DNA of 64,000 nt from SCRA01 sp035533275 (GTDB lineage: Bacteria > Vulcanimicrobiota > Vulcanimicrobiia > Vulcanimicrobiales > SCRA01). Below the pieces are notes generated by a model. It had not been told where the DNA came from and searched no databases. It saw only the letters and a program-made list of their open reading frames with translations. The position numbers and the translations under genes were made by a program. The stretch is from assembly GCA_035533275.1 (NCBI GenBank), contig DATLUD010000032.1:8547-72546 (forward strand), read 5' to 3'. Shown piece by piece: positions 17,506-25,942 of the stretch (within the stretch, counting starts at the first letter, position 1; each line of letters begins with the position of its first letter).

Positions 17506-18528
17506 TCACTTGGCGGCCTTGACCTGCGCCTCGGTGACGGGCGTGCCCTTGTTGCCCCACGCCGTGCGAATGTAGCTGGCGACCGCCGCGATGTCGGCAT
17601 CCGAGAGCTGACCTCTCCACGAAGGCATGATGCCGCTGCCGTTCTCGATGGTGGAGAGGATCTTGGAGGGATTGGCGGCGTTCACGTTCGCGTTGCCGGC
17701 CAGCGCCGGGAAGGGACCGCCCCCGGTGCCGTTGGCCTTATGGCACGCCGCGCATCGGTGCTCGAAGATCGAGCGTCCGAGGGCAGTCGAAACCGGCGTT
17801 CCCGCCGCGGCAACCATCTGCTCCGTCACCCCGGAGGCCTTGTTGCCCCACGCGGAGCGGATGTAGGTGGCGACGGCTGCGATGTCCGGGTTCGAGAGCA
17901 CGCCTTTCCAGGTCGGCATCGTGCCGTTGAACGTCTTGCCTTCCGCGGTCAGCGGGCCCGTGCGCCCGTTCACGATGATCGCCACGATCGGCGCGGGGTC
18001 CGCAGCCGTCACGGAGGCGTTTCCCGCCAGCGGCGGGTACTGTGCCGTGCCTTCTCCGTTGGCTTGATGACACCGCACACACTTTGCCGCGAAGATCGCC
18101 TCGCCGGTCAGCATGACCGGCTTGGCGACGAGGGCCACTTGGTCTTCCGAGACCGGCGGTGCCTTGTTCGTCCACGCCGAACGGATGTAGCTCAGCACCG
18201 CGGCGATCTGCACGTTGGAGAGCTGGTCTCTCCACGCAGGCATCGCGCCGCTGTACTGCTTGCCGTTGATGGTGATCGGCCCGGTCTTGCCGTTGAGCAC
18301 GGTCGCGATGATGGTGCTGGTGTCGGCGGCGGTGACGTCGGCGTTGCCCGCGAGCGGCGGGAATGGGCCGGCGCCCTCACCGTTGGCCTGGTGGCAGGCC
18401 GCGCACTTCGCGGCGAAGATGGCCGCGCCGTCGGGCGCGGGCGCGGCGCTGGAGACGCCGGAATGCATCGCTCCGGCGACGGCAATGACCAGGGCGAATG
18501 CAAGAACGGCCATCAGACGCGTCATCAC
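17506..18528 (-). CDS. three-haem cytochrome c (tandem class I domains)
   Basis: A 340-residue exported protein with a Sec signal (about residues 1-29) and three consecutive cytochrome c domains. Haem sites C-A-A-C-H, C-V-R-C-H and C-A-A-C-H start at residues 42, 150 and 259. Each is followed by a P-L-A-G-N or A-L-A-G-N segment and a likely Met ligand in G-x-M-P-x-W (Met96, Met204, Met301). The three units, each about 108 residues, are plainly related, so the protein arose by internal triplication. It should carry electrons in the periplasm or at the outer face of the membrane. It lies 42 nt after a 2-hydroxyacid dehydrogenase gene and is probably co-transcribed. Confidence 0.92.
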   Translation of the reverse strand: MMTRLMAVLAFALVIAVAGAMHSGVSSAAPAPDGAAIFAAKCAACHQANGEGAGPFPPLAGNADVTAADTSTIIATVLNGKTGPITINGKQYSGAMPAWRDQLSNVQIAAVLSYIRSAWTNKAPPVSEDQVALVAKPVMLTGEAIFAAKCVRCHQANGEGTAQYPPLAGNASVTAADPAPIVAIIVNGRTGPLTAEGKTFNGTMPTWKGVLSNPDIAAVATYIRSAWGNKASGVTEQMVAAAGTPVSTALGRSIFEHRCAACHKANGTGGGPFPALAGNANVNAANPSKILSTIENGSGIMPSWRGQLSDADIAAVASYIRTAWGNKGTPVTEAQVKAAK

Positions 18529-18570
18529 GGCGGGATCCTCCGTCCGTCATCATCGGTGACTACGCGTGCA

Positions 18571-19566
18571 TTATACCATGGGATTCCAGAGGTTGGGGGG
18601 CCGCTCGCCGCGGAGGAAGGCCAGGATGTTGTCGGCCACGGATGCGGCGATGCGCTCCCGCGTCTCTCGCGCGGCGCTGCCGATGTGCGGCGTGAGCACG
18701 ACGTTGTCCATCGCGAGCAGTCCAGGGTGCAGCCGCGGCTCGTGCTCGTAGACGTCGAGGCCCGCGCCGGCAATGCGCCCGGCGCGCAGCGCGTCGACGA
18801 GGGCCGCCTCGTCGACGATCGGCCCGCGGGCGGTATTGATCAGGTACGCCGTCGGCTTCATCAGGCTCAGCTCCCGCTCGCCGAGGAGGTGGTGCGTTCC
18901 CTGGTGGTAGCCGGCGTTGACGACGACGAAATCGCTGACGCGCAGGAGATCGTCGAGCGCGCGATAGGCGACGTTCAGCCGCCGCTCGTCCTCGCGGTCG
19001 AGCGGGGTGCGCTTGGTGTAGAGCACCTGCATGCCAAACCCGCTCGCTCGGCGCGCGACCGCGCGGCCGATCTCGCCGAGCCCGATGGATCCCACGGTCT
19101 TGCCGTGGACCTCGCCACCCACGAAGTGCATGGACTGGGCGCCGGGAAAGACGCCGCGCCGAAGCGCGCCATCGGCCTCGACGATCCGCCGCGCCACCGC
19201 GATCAGCAAGCCCCATTGCAGGTCCGCCGTCGCTTCCACCGCCTGACGCGGAATCGTGGTGACCGGGATCCCGCGCGCCGTCGCCGCCGCGACCGCGACG
19301 TTGCCCGGGGAGCTTCCCGAGGCGGCGATGAGGCGCAGGCGCTCCCCGGCGGCGATGACCTCCTCGGTCACGCGGTCCTGCAGCATGCAGTAGAGCACGT
19401 CGCAGCGGCGGACTTCGTCCAGGAGCCGCTCGTGCGGCAGAATCCGCGCCGTCTCGGGGAAGACGCGGACCTCCGCGACCTCCCGGAGCCTCGCGGCGGC
19501 GCGCTCGGGAATCGGCTGCGTGACGAAGATCTCCACGTCGCGGCTACCGCGCTCGCCCCCTACCAT
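18571..19566 (-). CDS. D-2-hydroxyacid dehydrogenase family protein
   Basis: A 331-residue NAD(P)-dependent D-2-hydroxyacid dehydrogenase. The cofactor fold shows G-S-I-G-L-G-E-I-G-R-A-V-A near the middle, the catalytic Arg lies in N-T-A-R-G-P-I-V-D-E, a Glu sits in D-V-Y-E-H-E-P, and the catalytic His is in L-T-P-H-I-G-S-A. The ATG at 19566 overlaps the end of the DapA-family gene by a few bases; a GTG at 19536 is possible. Such enzymes interconvert 2-oxo and 2-hydroxy acids. Next to a DapA-family lyase, which often yields a 2-oxoacid, it may reduce the lyase product. Another family member is at 51296-52276. Confidence 0.88.
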   Translation of the reverse strand: MVGGERGSRDVEIFVTQPIPERAAARLREVAEVRVFPETARILPHERLLDEVRRCDVLYCMLQDRVTEEVIAAGERLRLIAASGSSPGNVAVAAATARGIPVTTIPRQAVEATADLQWGLLIAVARRIVEADGALRRGVFPGAQSMHFVGGEVHGKTVGSIGLGEIGRAVARRASGFGMQVLYTKRTPLDREDERRLNVAYRALDDLLRVSDFVVVNAGYHQGTHHLLGERELSLMKPTAYLINTARGPIVDEAALVDALRAGRIAGAGLDVYEHEPRLHPGLLAMDNVVLTPHIGSAARETRERIAASVADNILAFLRGERPPNLWNPMV

Positions 19567-20471
19567 CCATGCGGCTGGCTCTCGAGAATCCCCAACGCCC
19601 CCAGACGCTCCTCCAGCTTCTTCTTCGCATCGGCCGAGAGCTGCGGGATCGGCCGGCGCGTGACGCCGACGGGGCGCCCCATGATCTCCATGGCAGCCTT
19701 GATCGTCGCCGGATAGTCGGCTTTGATCAGCGTCCAGAGCCCCGACATGGTGTACTGCAGGCGGCGCGCCTCGTCGTAGTCTCCCCGCGCCGTGGCGGCG
19801 TAGAGGTCCCGAGCCAGATGCGGAGCCACGCCGCCGCATGCCGAGAAGGACCCCGCTCCGCCCAGTACCAGGGACGGCAGGGTGTACTCCACGCCCGTGA
19901 AGACGCTGAACGGACGGCCGGCGTCCGCGGCGGCGTGGCAGATCTCCGTGAAGTACTCCATGTCGACGCTGGCGTCTTTCAACCCCACGAAGTTCTCCAA
20001 CCGCGCGATGAGACGCCTGACGAGCCCGGGCGTGATCGTGACCCCCAACCGCAGCGGAAAGTTGTAGGCGATGATCCCGATCTCGATGGCCGACCCGATG
20101 GCGACGTAGTGCTCGAAGAGCGCATCCTGCGTCGGCTGCCAGTGATACGGCGTGAGCACCACCACCCCCGCGGCGCCGACGCTCTGGGCATGGCGCGCGA
20201 GCGCAATCACCTCGTCGGTGCCGGAGAGGCTGACGTTGATGAAGACGGGGACCCGCCCCGCCGCCACCTTCACCGTGATCTCCGCCAAGCGTTTGCGCTC
20301 TTCGGACGACATGTTCAACGACTCGCCGATGTGCATGGGCACGGCGATCCCGTGCGCGCCGTTGCGGATGAGAAAATCGGTCAGCCGCTCGGCGGTAGCC
20401 TCGTCGAGCCGGTTGTCCGACGTGAACGGCGTCACCGGCGTGCCGACGATGCCTCTCACGATCGTTGCCAT
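19560..20471 (-). CDS. DapA/N-acetylneuraminate lyase family aldolase
   Basis: A 303-residue class I aldolase of the dihydrodipicolinate synthase superfamily. The Schiff-base Lys165 is in F-V-G-L-K-D-A-S and the assisting Tyr136 in I-A-Y-N-F-P. The usual G-T-T-G-E loop is replaced by M-H-I-G-E-S (46-51), as in lyases acting on substrates other than aspartate semialdehyde. It would cleave or form a 2-oxoacid, probably pyruvate-derived. It starts 13 nt after a binding-protein gene and overlaps the 2-hydroxyacid dehydrogenase gene, so import, cleavage and reduction of one substrate are likely. The specific substrate is unknown. Confidence 0.87.
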   Translation of the reverse strand: MATIVRGIVGTPVTPFTSDNRLDEATAERLTDFLIRNGAHGIAVPMHIGESLNMSSEERKRLAEITVKVAAGRVPVFINVSLSGTDEVIALARHAQSVGAAGVVVLTPYHWQPTQDALFEHYVAIGSAIEIGIIAYNFPLRLGVTITPGLVRRLIARLENFVGLKDASVDMEYFTEICHAAADAGRPFSVFTGVEYTLPSLVLGGAGSFSACGGVAPHLARDLYAATARGDYDEARRLQYTMSGLWTLIKADYPATIKAAMEIMGRPVGVTRRPIPQLSADAKKKLEERLGALGILESQPHGW

Positions 20472-20484
20472 CAGTTACTCCTCT

Positions 20485-21759
20485 TTACGAACAGTGGTCG
20501 CAGGGTGGATAGTCCCGGCTATAGACGGGCTGCGCGAGGAACTTCTCGGGCGAGAACGTCCAGAACTGCGAGACGTTGGGAAAGGTGTGGATCACCGTGT
20601 TCTGCAGGCGGCCGTTGACGTGCTCGACCCGGCGCACGTAGACGTTCTCGATGGGGTTTTGGTAACTGTCGAGACGAATCGGACCGCGTGGGGCATTCGG
20701 GAGCTGGATCGCGCGAATGGCTGCCAGCAACTCGTCGGCGTTTCCGGCCTTGCCACCGAGGTGCTGCAAGGCGAGGTCCAGCCAGTGCGCCGTGTCATAG
20801 GTCGTCTCCGCGTGATAGGCCGCATCCTGGTGGAACCGGCGGCGGTACTCGTCGACGAACTCCTTTGCCTCCGGACGGTCGAGCGCCGCGCTCCAAATCG
20901 CCACCGTCACGATGCCGTCGGCGTCTTCGGGCGCCATGTGCGGCAGGAGGCTCTCGTCGGTGGTGTTGCCTCCGCCGATCAGCGGGATCTTCCCTTTCAG
21001 GCCCAGATCGTGGTAGCTCTTCACGAAGCGGATGGCGTCGGCGCCGGGCACGATCGCGAAGACGGCATCGACGTCGTGGCGGAGCTGGGTGATGAATGGC
21101 GTGAAATCTTGCGTCCCGAGCCGAGGCCAGACCTTCTGCACGATCTGGCCGCCGTGCATCTCGAACGTCCGCTGGAATCCGCCGACGACCTCGTAGGCGA
21201 ACGAGAAGTCGCTCCCGACCGTGGCGATCTTCTTGTAGCCCAGCGTCTTGGCGACCCACTCGCCGAACGGGTGCGAGGGCTGGCTGCTCGACCACCCCGT
21301 GCGGATGAGATTCGGCATCCGCTTGCGCTGCGTGAGGTCGTCGGACGAGACGACCGGGAACAGCGTGGGCACCCCGCGCTCGCGGACGTAGTTCGCGACG
21401 GCGTATCCGGACGAGGCGATCGCCAAGCCGATGATGACGTCGACGTGCTCCTGCTCGACGAGCAATCGCGTTTTCTCGACGGCGAACTCCGGTTTCGTCG
21501 CGGTGTCCTCGACGAACAACTTCACTGGCCTGCCGGCCATGTGGCCGTTGTGCTGATCGAGGTACATCTGCATGCCGTTGAGCATCGCGCGCCCGCTCGG
21601 GGCCGCCTCGCCGGTCAAGTCCGTGGGGAAGCCGATGCGGATGGGAGTGCTCGAGGCGGCCTGTGCCCAGGCGGGAGCGCGGATCCCGCTCACCGCGGCG
21701 GCACCCGCCGCCGCGATGCCTCCGCCAATGACCATCCGCCGCGTAAGACGTTGCATCAT
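20485..21759 (-). CDS. branched-chain amino acid-type ABC substrate-binding protein (LivK-like)
   Basis: A 424-residue periplasmic-binding protein of the Leu/Ile/Val receptor family. The two ATGs at 21759 and 21756 follow an AAGGA. The N-terminus has a twin-arginine-type signal (L-T-R-R-M-V-I-G-G-G) and a hydrophobic stretch ending near A-W-A-Q-A. The mature part opens with I-R-I-G-F-P-T-D-L-T-G-E, typical of the family, and keeps the V-D-V-I-I-G and R-G-V-P-T-L-F landmarks. No permease is adjacent, so it probably serves the lyase operon by borrowing another permease, or acts as a sensor. Family call firm, ligand unknown. Confidence 0.9.
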   Translation of the reverse strand: MMQRLTRRMVIGGGIAAAGAAAVSGIRAPAWAQAASSTPIRIGFPTDLTGEAAPSGRAMLNGMQMYLDQHNGHMAGRPVKLFVEDTATKPEFAVEKTRLLVEQEHVDVIIGLAIASSGYAVANYVRERGVPTLFPVVSSDDLTQRKRMPNLIRTGWSSSQPSHPFGEWVAKTLGYKKIATVGSDFSFAYEVVGGFQRTFEMHGGQIVQKVWPRLGTQDFTPFITQLRHDVDAVFAIVPGADAIRFVKSYHDLGLKGKIPLIGGGNTTDESLLPHMAPEDADGIVTVAIWSAALDRPEAKEFVDEYRRRFHQDAAYHAETTYDTAHWLDLALQHLGGKAGNADELLAAIRAIQLPNAPRGPIRLDSYQNPIENVYVRRVEHVNGRLQNTVIHTFPNVSQFWTFSPEKFLAQPVYSRDYPPCDHCS

Positions 21760-22147
21760 ACCACCATCCTTGTCGTCATCGAACGATGCGCTAAGACAGA
21801 ACGATGTGAGGCCGCGTGCTTTACACGCTGAGTCTCGACACGCTTTTCGCGTTGCTTCACGCCACGTCATCTGAGGACCTTCACTAGCGCAACGCTCGTC
21901 GTGCGCGCCGCCTTGTCGTCATCGACTCGTCATGCGAGCCATGGTAACGCGGAGATTACTACCGCCATACGCGGTCACCGACTTCTCAGCGTTGGGCCAG
22001 CATCCGTCGTTCATGCTCTGAAAGAGAATTCACGGTGCTGCAAGGACATACTGCACGACGGCGACGACGGCCGCACCGCTGAGCAAGGTTATCGTCCGCA
22101 GATGGTCGCGGCTTGATCATGCGGACGCCGGCATCGACGGGGCTCAT
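21760..22147. other. gene-poor stretch
   Basis: No coding frame here looks like a gene. It holds the upstream region of the leftward binding-protein gene and drifting sequence before an ArsR relic. I find no clear promoter, repeat or RNA gene. Confidence 0.4.
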
Positions 22148-22384
22148 CAGCGTGCCCGCCGTCACCAAGCACATCAAGGTGTTGGAGCGTGCCGGCCTGA
22201 TGACGCGCAGCCGTCACGCGCAGTGGCGCCCGTGCAAGCTGGAGGCAACGCCGCTGCCCGACGCCGCGGATTGGCTGGAGCAATACCGCCGGCGAGCATC
22301 GGCCGCCTGGACGCGTACCTGCGCCGATTTCAAGCGAAGGGCGCGAAAGCAAAGCCGCATCGCCGCAAACGACGCAAGCGCTAG
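22148..22384 (+). pseudogene. ArsR family regulator relic
   Basis: The C-terminal half of an ArsR-type winged helix is readable: S-V-P-A-V-T-K-H-I-K-V-L-E-R-A-G-L, then W-R-P-C-K-L-E-A and W-L-E-Q-Y-R-R. The frame then shifts and continues as S-I-G-R-L-D-A-Y-L-R-R-F-Q, the usual ArsR tail, ending at TAG 22382-22384. The N-terminal half with the first helices is missing. Truncation plus frameshift make a functional product unlikely. Confidence 0.7.
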
Positions 22385-22413
22385 CCGAGCACAACGAAGG
22401 GCACATCCGCGCC

Positions 22414-22779
22414 ATGCTCGACGGCTTGGACATGGACCATCTCATCGACATGTACGGCTTCGACCACTTCACGATCCCCGCTCAGGGACTGAAGCCGGAA
22501 AAACACACGCTGGCCGTCGTGCCGGCGGCCCGCCCCGCTGGAACTCCGTCGGTTTCCATCGTCGCACCGCACAACGGCGCCGCCGTGGGTAGGCGATTCG
22601 ACGTGCAGGTTGCGGTGAACGACTTCGCTCCGTCCTGCAGCGTGGAGGGCAAGCCCGACGTCGCCGGCTACGGCTACATCCAGATCTTCGCAACCCAGAG
22701 CGGCGAGACGAGCGCGAAACCGGCGGCGCCCCTTCCGGCGATCATGAATACCCCCAAAGGGATGGAGATGGGCACGTAG
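22414..22779 (+). CDS. hypothetical small protein, possibly degenerate
   Basis: This 121-residue frame follows the ArsR relic by 29 nt. The second half (P-S-V-S-I-V-A-P-H-N-G-A-A-V, then P-D-V-A-G-Y-G-Y-I-Q-I-F) resembles beta-sandwich periplasmic proteins of the type P-x-D-G-A-x-V. The first half (H-T-L-A-V-V-P-A) looks like the end of a similar unit, so the order appears permuted or broken. There is no signal peptide or clear ribosome site. It may be a fragment left from the same event that broke the ArsR gene. Confidence 0.3.
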   Translation: MLDGLDMDHLIDMYGFDHFTIPAQGLKPEKHTLAVVPAARPAGTPSVSIVAPHNGAAVGRRFDVQVAVNDFAPSCSVEGKPDVAGYGYIQIFATQSGETSAKPAAPLPAIMNTPKGMEMGT

Positions 22780-22851
22780 CTCATGCAGGAGACCAGTATG
22801 TCGCAAAGCGAGCTGGAATCGGGGAGCGAGCCCCCCCTCGGAGGCGGCCCA

Positions 22852-24066
22852 TCAACGCAGGGTAGGTAGCGGCAGGTATGGCGTCACCTTGACGAAGCCG
22901 CCACCTTGGTACTTCATAACGAACTCTGCGGGCTTCCCCTGGTGGTCCGCGGTCGAGAACGACAGATCGTGCACGTACGTGTTGGAGAAGTTGTGCATGC
23001 CGTCGAGCGCCGTCTCCAGACCGCTCCAACTCGGCGCGGCGCCGCCGGCGACCATGTCGGAGAAGGCGGAGGCAAAGACGGAGGCGAGGCACCAGCCCGT
23101 CACGGGCAGCAGACTGCCGCTATTGATCTGAGGGTAGTACTTGGTCATCGCCTTGCGATAGGCAACCATCGCGGCATCGCTGGGCAGGGGAACCCACGAG
23201 TCGAAGTACGCATTTCGAAGCTCGTCCGGCGGGATCTGATTGAGCACCGCCGGCGCCGCGTCGAAGACGTACGCGATCCAGTTCGGATGATAGTCCAGCG
23301 ATTGCGCCGCCTTCAGGATCGGCACGAACGGCGGCACCGAGCCCCAGACGATCACCGTATCGGCTCCACTGGCCTTCAGACGCGCGACCATCGGCGTGAA
23401 GGAGACGGTTCCCAGATCATAGGGCACCGTCGTTGCAGCCTTGAGGCCGCGCTGGGCCAGCTCCTTCAGCACGCCGTCGAGTCCGCTCTTGCCGAGGCCG
23501 TCGTTCTGGTAGATGACGGCGAGCGACTTGCTATGCAGCTGCTTCAACGCAAACTGGGTCTGAAAGGCACCTTCCGTGACGTAATCCGGCATGACGGTAA
23601 AGATGTTCTTGCGCACGGGATGCGTGAGCGCGGGATCACCCGTGAGGGGAGCGACATTCGGGATCCCGACGCGCGAGAGATACGAGAGCGCGGCGACGTT
23701 CGACGGCGTCCCCACTGCGGTGACGATGGCGAAGACCTTGTCTACCTCGACCAGACGCCGCGCCGCCGCCGGCGTGAGCGCCGGATTGTATTGATCGTTG
23801 GCCATGATGAACTTGAAGCGATAGCCCTTCACGCCACCATGGTCGTCTACCCAGCGGAAGTACGCGTCGGCTCCTTGACTTATCCCGAGCAGCACGCTTG
23901 CGAGGCCGGACTCCGGGGTCCACGCCCCGAGTGAAACCTCCTTGCCGGAGACTCCCGGCGCCGTGCCCTGCGCCAACACTCGATCCGCTGCCCCGAAGCC
24001 GAGAGCAACGCTCGCAATCAGAAATGCGAGAAAGGCAAGAACTGCGCTCCTCTGACGGTTCATCAT
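22852..24066 (-). CDS. branched-chain amino acid-type ABC substrate-binding protein (LivK-like)
   Basis: A 404-residue periplasmic receptor. I start it at the ATG pair 24066/24063, behind a GGAGG, not at the far upstream start at 24423, because the N-terminus is then a normal signal peptide (N-R-Q-R-S followed by a hydrophobic run, cleavage near V-L-A-Q). The mature protein opens with K-E-V-S-L-G-A-W-T-P-E-S-G and keeps family landmarks such as Y-N-P-A-L-T-P-A-A-A and V-I-Y-Q-N-D. It stands alone, divergent from the UGSC-2 operon and without its own permease. I infer it may feed substrate to the UGSC-2 pathway through the ABC importer at 29-33 kb. Confidence 0.9.
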   Translation of the reverse strand: MMNRQRSAVLAFLAFLIASVALGFGAADRVLAQGTAPGVSGKEVSLGAWTPESGLASVLLGISQGADAYFRWVDDHGGVKGYRFKFIMANDQYNPALTPAAARRLVEVDKVFAIVTAVGTPSNVAALSYLSRVGIPNVAPLTGDPALTHPVRKNIFTVMPDYVTEGAFQTQFALKQLHSKSLAVIYQNDGLGKSGLDGVLKELAQRGLKAATTVPYDLGTVSFTPMVARLKASGADTVIVWGSVPPFVPILKAAQSLDYHPNWIAYVFDAAPAVLNQIPPDELRNAYFDSWVPLPSDAAMVAYRKAMTKYYPQINSGSLLPVTGWCLASVFASAFSDMVAGGAAPSWSGLETALDGMHNFSNTYVHDLSFSTADHQGKPAEFVMKYQGGGFVKVTPYLPLPTLR

Positions 24067-24248
24067 GTCCCTCCACGGCCTGTTGGCCGAATCCGGGTAT
24101 CCGTCTCTCGCCGCACGTCTCGACAAGGCCCTGCACTCATGATAGCAATCGGGCTCGTGGAATTCAACCGAATGCTCTGTCCATAGAACAGATGTGCTCT
24201 CGATTTCGGGCAGTGCCTGCTCCTCAGAACTCCGGCAAGACGCTTCAA

Positions 24249-24277
24249 TTGACACCGTGATGAGCGTACCATATAAT
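24249..24277 (+). promoter_or_regulatory. consensus sigma70 promoter of the UGSC-2 operon
   Basis: TTGACA (24249-24254) and TATAAT (24272-24277) are separated by exactly 17 bp, a perfect consensus pair. Transcription should start near 24284, giving a leader of about 60 nt before the GTG start of UGSC-2 at 24343. Confidence 0.85.
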
Positions 24278-24342
24278 ACGCGCACACCGACCTCATTGGT
24301 AGTGCATTCTGTTAGTAGATCAATGAAAGGCGAGGGTTGGCT

Positions 24343-24888
24343 GTGAACACAGGCGTCTGGCATCTCGTGAATCCCGTGGGCTGGTCCACATCCCGGCTGG
24401 GGGCCGAGGAGAGCACACGCCACGAAGCGACGCCGAAGGTCGTCGCCTTCTTATCCAACCGCAAGCCGAATACCGCCGCCCTCCAGAGCGTCCTGGGCAA
24501 GCGTCTCGAGGAACGCGGGTACCGCGTTCGCTTCTACGAGAAGGAGAGCGCCGCTCTCGCCGCCACCGGAGCACTGCTCGACCGCGTTGCGCTCGATTGC
24601 GGCCGAGTCGTCAACGGCACCGGAGACTGAGGCTCCTGCACGTCGTGGAGTGTCCACGACTCCGTCGAGCTGGAGCGCCGCGGCTTGCGCACGCTGACGA
24701 TCTGCACCGCTTCATTCCTTCCCCTGGCGCAGCTGCAGTTCGACGCGCTAGGCCGCGGGTCGACGTTCTCTATCGCGCCGATTCCGCACCCGCTCGGGGG
24801 CATATCCGAGAGCGATCTCTCGGCCCGCATCGAGGCGGCTTGGACGGCACTGGAGTCGTGGCTGGGGAAGCAGAGCGATGTCGACTGA
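24343..24888 (+). CDS. UGSC family selenoprotein 2 (in-frame TGA = Sec96)
   Basis: Read through TGA 24628-24630 as selenocysteine, the frame encodes 181 residues. I chose the GTG at 24343 because a GAGGG ends 6 nt before it; a TTG at 24337 is the alternative. The N-terminal domain opens with V-V-A-F-L-S-N-R-K-P-N, matching the other UGSC proteins. The active segment is N-G-T-G-D-U-G-S-C-T-S-W-S-V-H-D-S-V-E-L-E (U96, Cys99). A perfect 8-bp hairpin follows the TGA. The stop overlaps the partner gene start by 11 nt. The product is probably a cytoplasmic selenol/thiol redox protein working with the partner; its reaction is not known to me. Confidence 0.88.
24642..24660 (+). promoter_or_regulatory. 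bacterial SECIS hairpin of UGSC-2
   Basis: Eleven nt after the TGA, GTCGTGGA pairs perfectly with TCCACGAC around the loop GTG. Position and loop G match the UGSC-1 hairpin and the bacterial SECIS rule. Confidence 0.82.
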
Positions 24889-25942
24889 TCGCTACGAGCT
24901 CACCGGTGACCTCGACAGCATCCAGGCGTGGTTCGAAGAGCACGGCCTGACCGACGGCCTCCCCATCGTGCCTCCGACGGAGGAGCGGGTCGCGGCGATG
25001 CTGGCCGCCGCCGGCCTCTCGGGGGGCGCCTCGCTGGGCACGATGATGCCGGGCGCGAACGAGTCCACGCTCGAGAAGCTGGCCGCGAATGCCGTTATGG
25101 CGGGTTGCCGGCCCGCGTACTTTCCGGTGGTGGTGGCGGCGGTACGGGCGCTCTTGGAGCCGCCCTTCAACCTGTACGGCGTGCAGGCGACGACGCATCC
25201 TGTCGCCCCCCTCGTTGTGGTGCACGGACCCATCGCACGCGAGATCGGCATGAACGCCGGGGCGGGCGTCTTTGGACCGGGGTTCGCGGCGAACGCAACG
25301 ATCGGCCGCGCGATCCGGCTCATCTTGATGAACGTCGGCGGGGCTTATCCCGGCGAGCGCGACCGCGCCACGCAAGGCAGCCCGGCGAAGTACGCATACG
25401 CGATCAGCGAGAACGTCGGCGAGAGTCCGTGGCCCGAGTTCCATACCACGCGCGGCTTCGAGGCGACCGACAACGCGGTGACCGTCTTCGGCGGCGAGGC
25501 CCCGCACAACGTCAACGACCACGAGAGCAGGACCGCAGAGCGCTTGCTCACCATCGTTGCCGACGTGATGCGGGCGCTTGGGCACAACACGTGGTACCTC
25601 ACGCAGACGGGGAGGAACGACTGCGCCGTGGTGCTCAGCCCGGAGCATGCGGCGCTCGTTGCTGCGGAGGGCTGGACCCGGCAGGACGTTCAGCGCTACC
25701 TCTTCCAGCACGCCGTTCGCCCCGTGAGCGATCTTCGCAAGGGCGGGATGTGGGACATGCGCGATTGGCCCACGTGGATGAACGCGCAGGCGGATCATGA
25801 CGAGGCCGCCTTCCCGTGCGTGCGCGACTTCGACGACATCATCGTCTTGGTGGCAGGCGGCGCGGGCAAGCACTCGTGCGTCATTCCGGGCTTCGGCGCC
25901 TCGCATTTCGTCACCATAGGAATGGAGCCGCCGTCCTCGTGA
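24878..25942 (+). CDS. UGSC-partner protein, operon 2 (first copy)
   Basis: A 354-residue partner protein whose ATG overlaps UGSC-2 by 11 nt. It has T-D-G-L-P-I-V-P-P-T (25-34), the invariant Cys77 in A-G-C-R-P-A-Y, G-M-N-A-G-A-G-V-F-G-P-G, N-V-G-G-A-Y-P-G-E-R-D and S-E-N-V-G-E-S-P-W. One difference stands out: the segment before S-E-N reads Y-A-Y-A, where most copies have a Cys (Y-T-Y-C, Y-T-F-C, Y-T-C-C), so Cys77 is the only cysteine shared by all seven. Soluble, with no recognised cofactor motif. It is followed in a GTGA overlap by a second, diverged partner, so the UGSC-2 enzyme may be a three-subunit complex. Confidence 0.85.
   Translation: MSTDRYELTGDLDSIQAWFEEHGLTDGLPIVPPTEERVAAMLAAAGLSGGASLGTMMPGANESTLEKLAANAVMAGCRPAYFPVVVAAVRALLEPPFNLYGVQATTHPVAPLVVVHGPIAREIGMNAGAGVFGPGFAANATIGRAIRLILMNVGGAYPGERDRATQGSPAKYAYAISENVGESPWPEFHTTRGFEATDNAVTVFGGEAPHNVNDHESRTAERLLTIVADVMRALGHNTWYLTQTGRNDCAVVLSPEHAALVAAEGWTRQDVQRYLFQHAVRPVSDLRKGGMWDMRDWPTWMNAQADHDEAAFPCVRDFDDIIVLVAGGAGKHSCVIPGFGASHFVTIGMEPPSS

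Noticed and set aside
17740..19716. 658-codon plus-strand frame opposite cytochrome and dehydrogenase genes
   Set aside because: Composition is typical of an antisense shadow; the minus-strand genes have haem and Rossmann motifs.
22852..24423. Longer start of the binding protein at 24423
   Set aside because: It would overlap the UGSC-2 gene and its promoter and remove the signal peptide from the N-terminus; the ATGs behind GGAGG at 24066/24063 fit.
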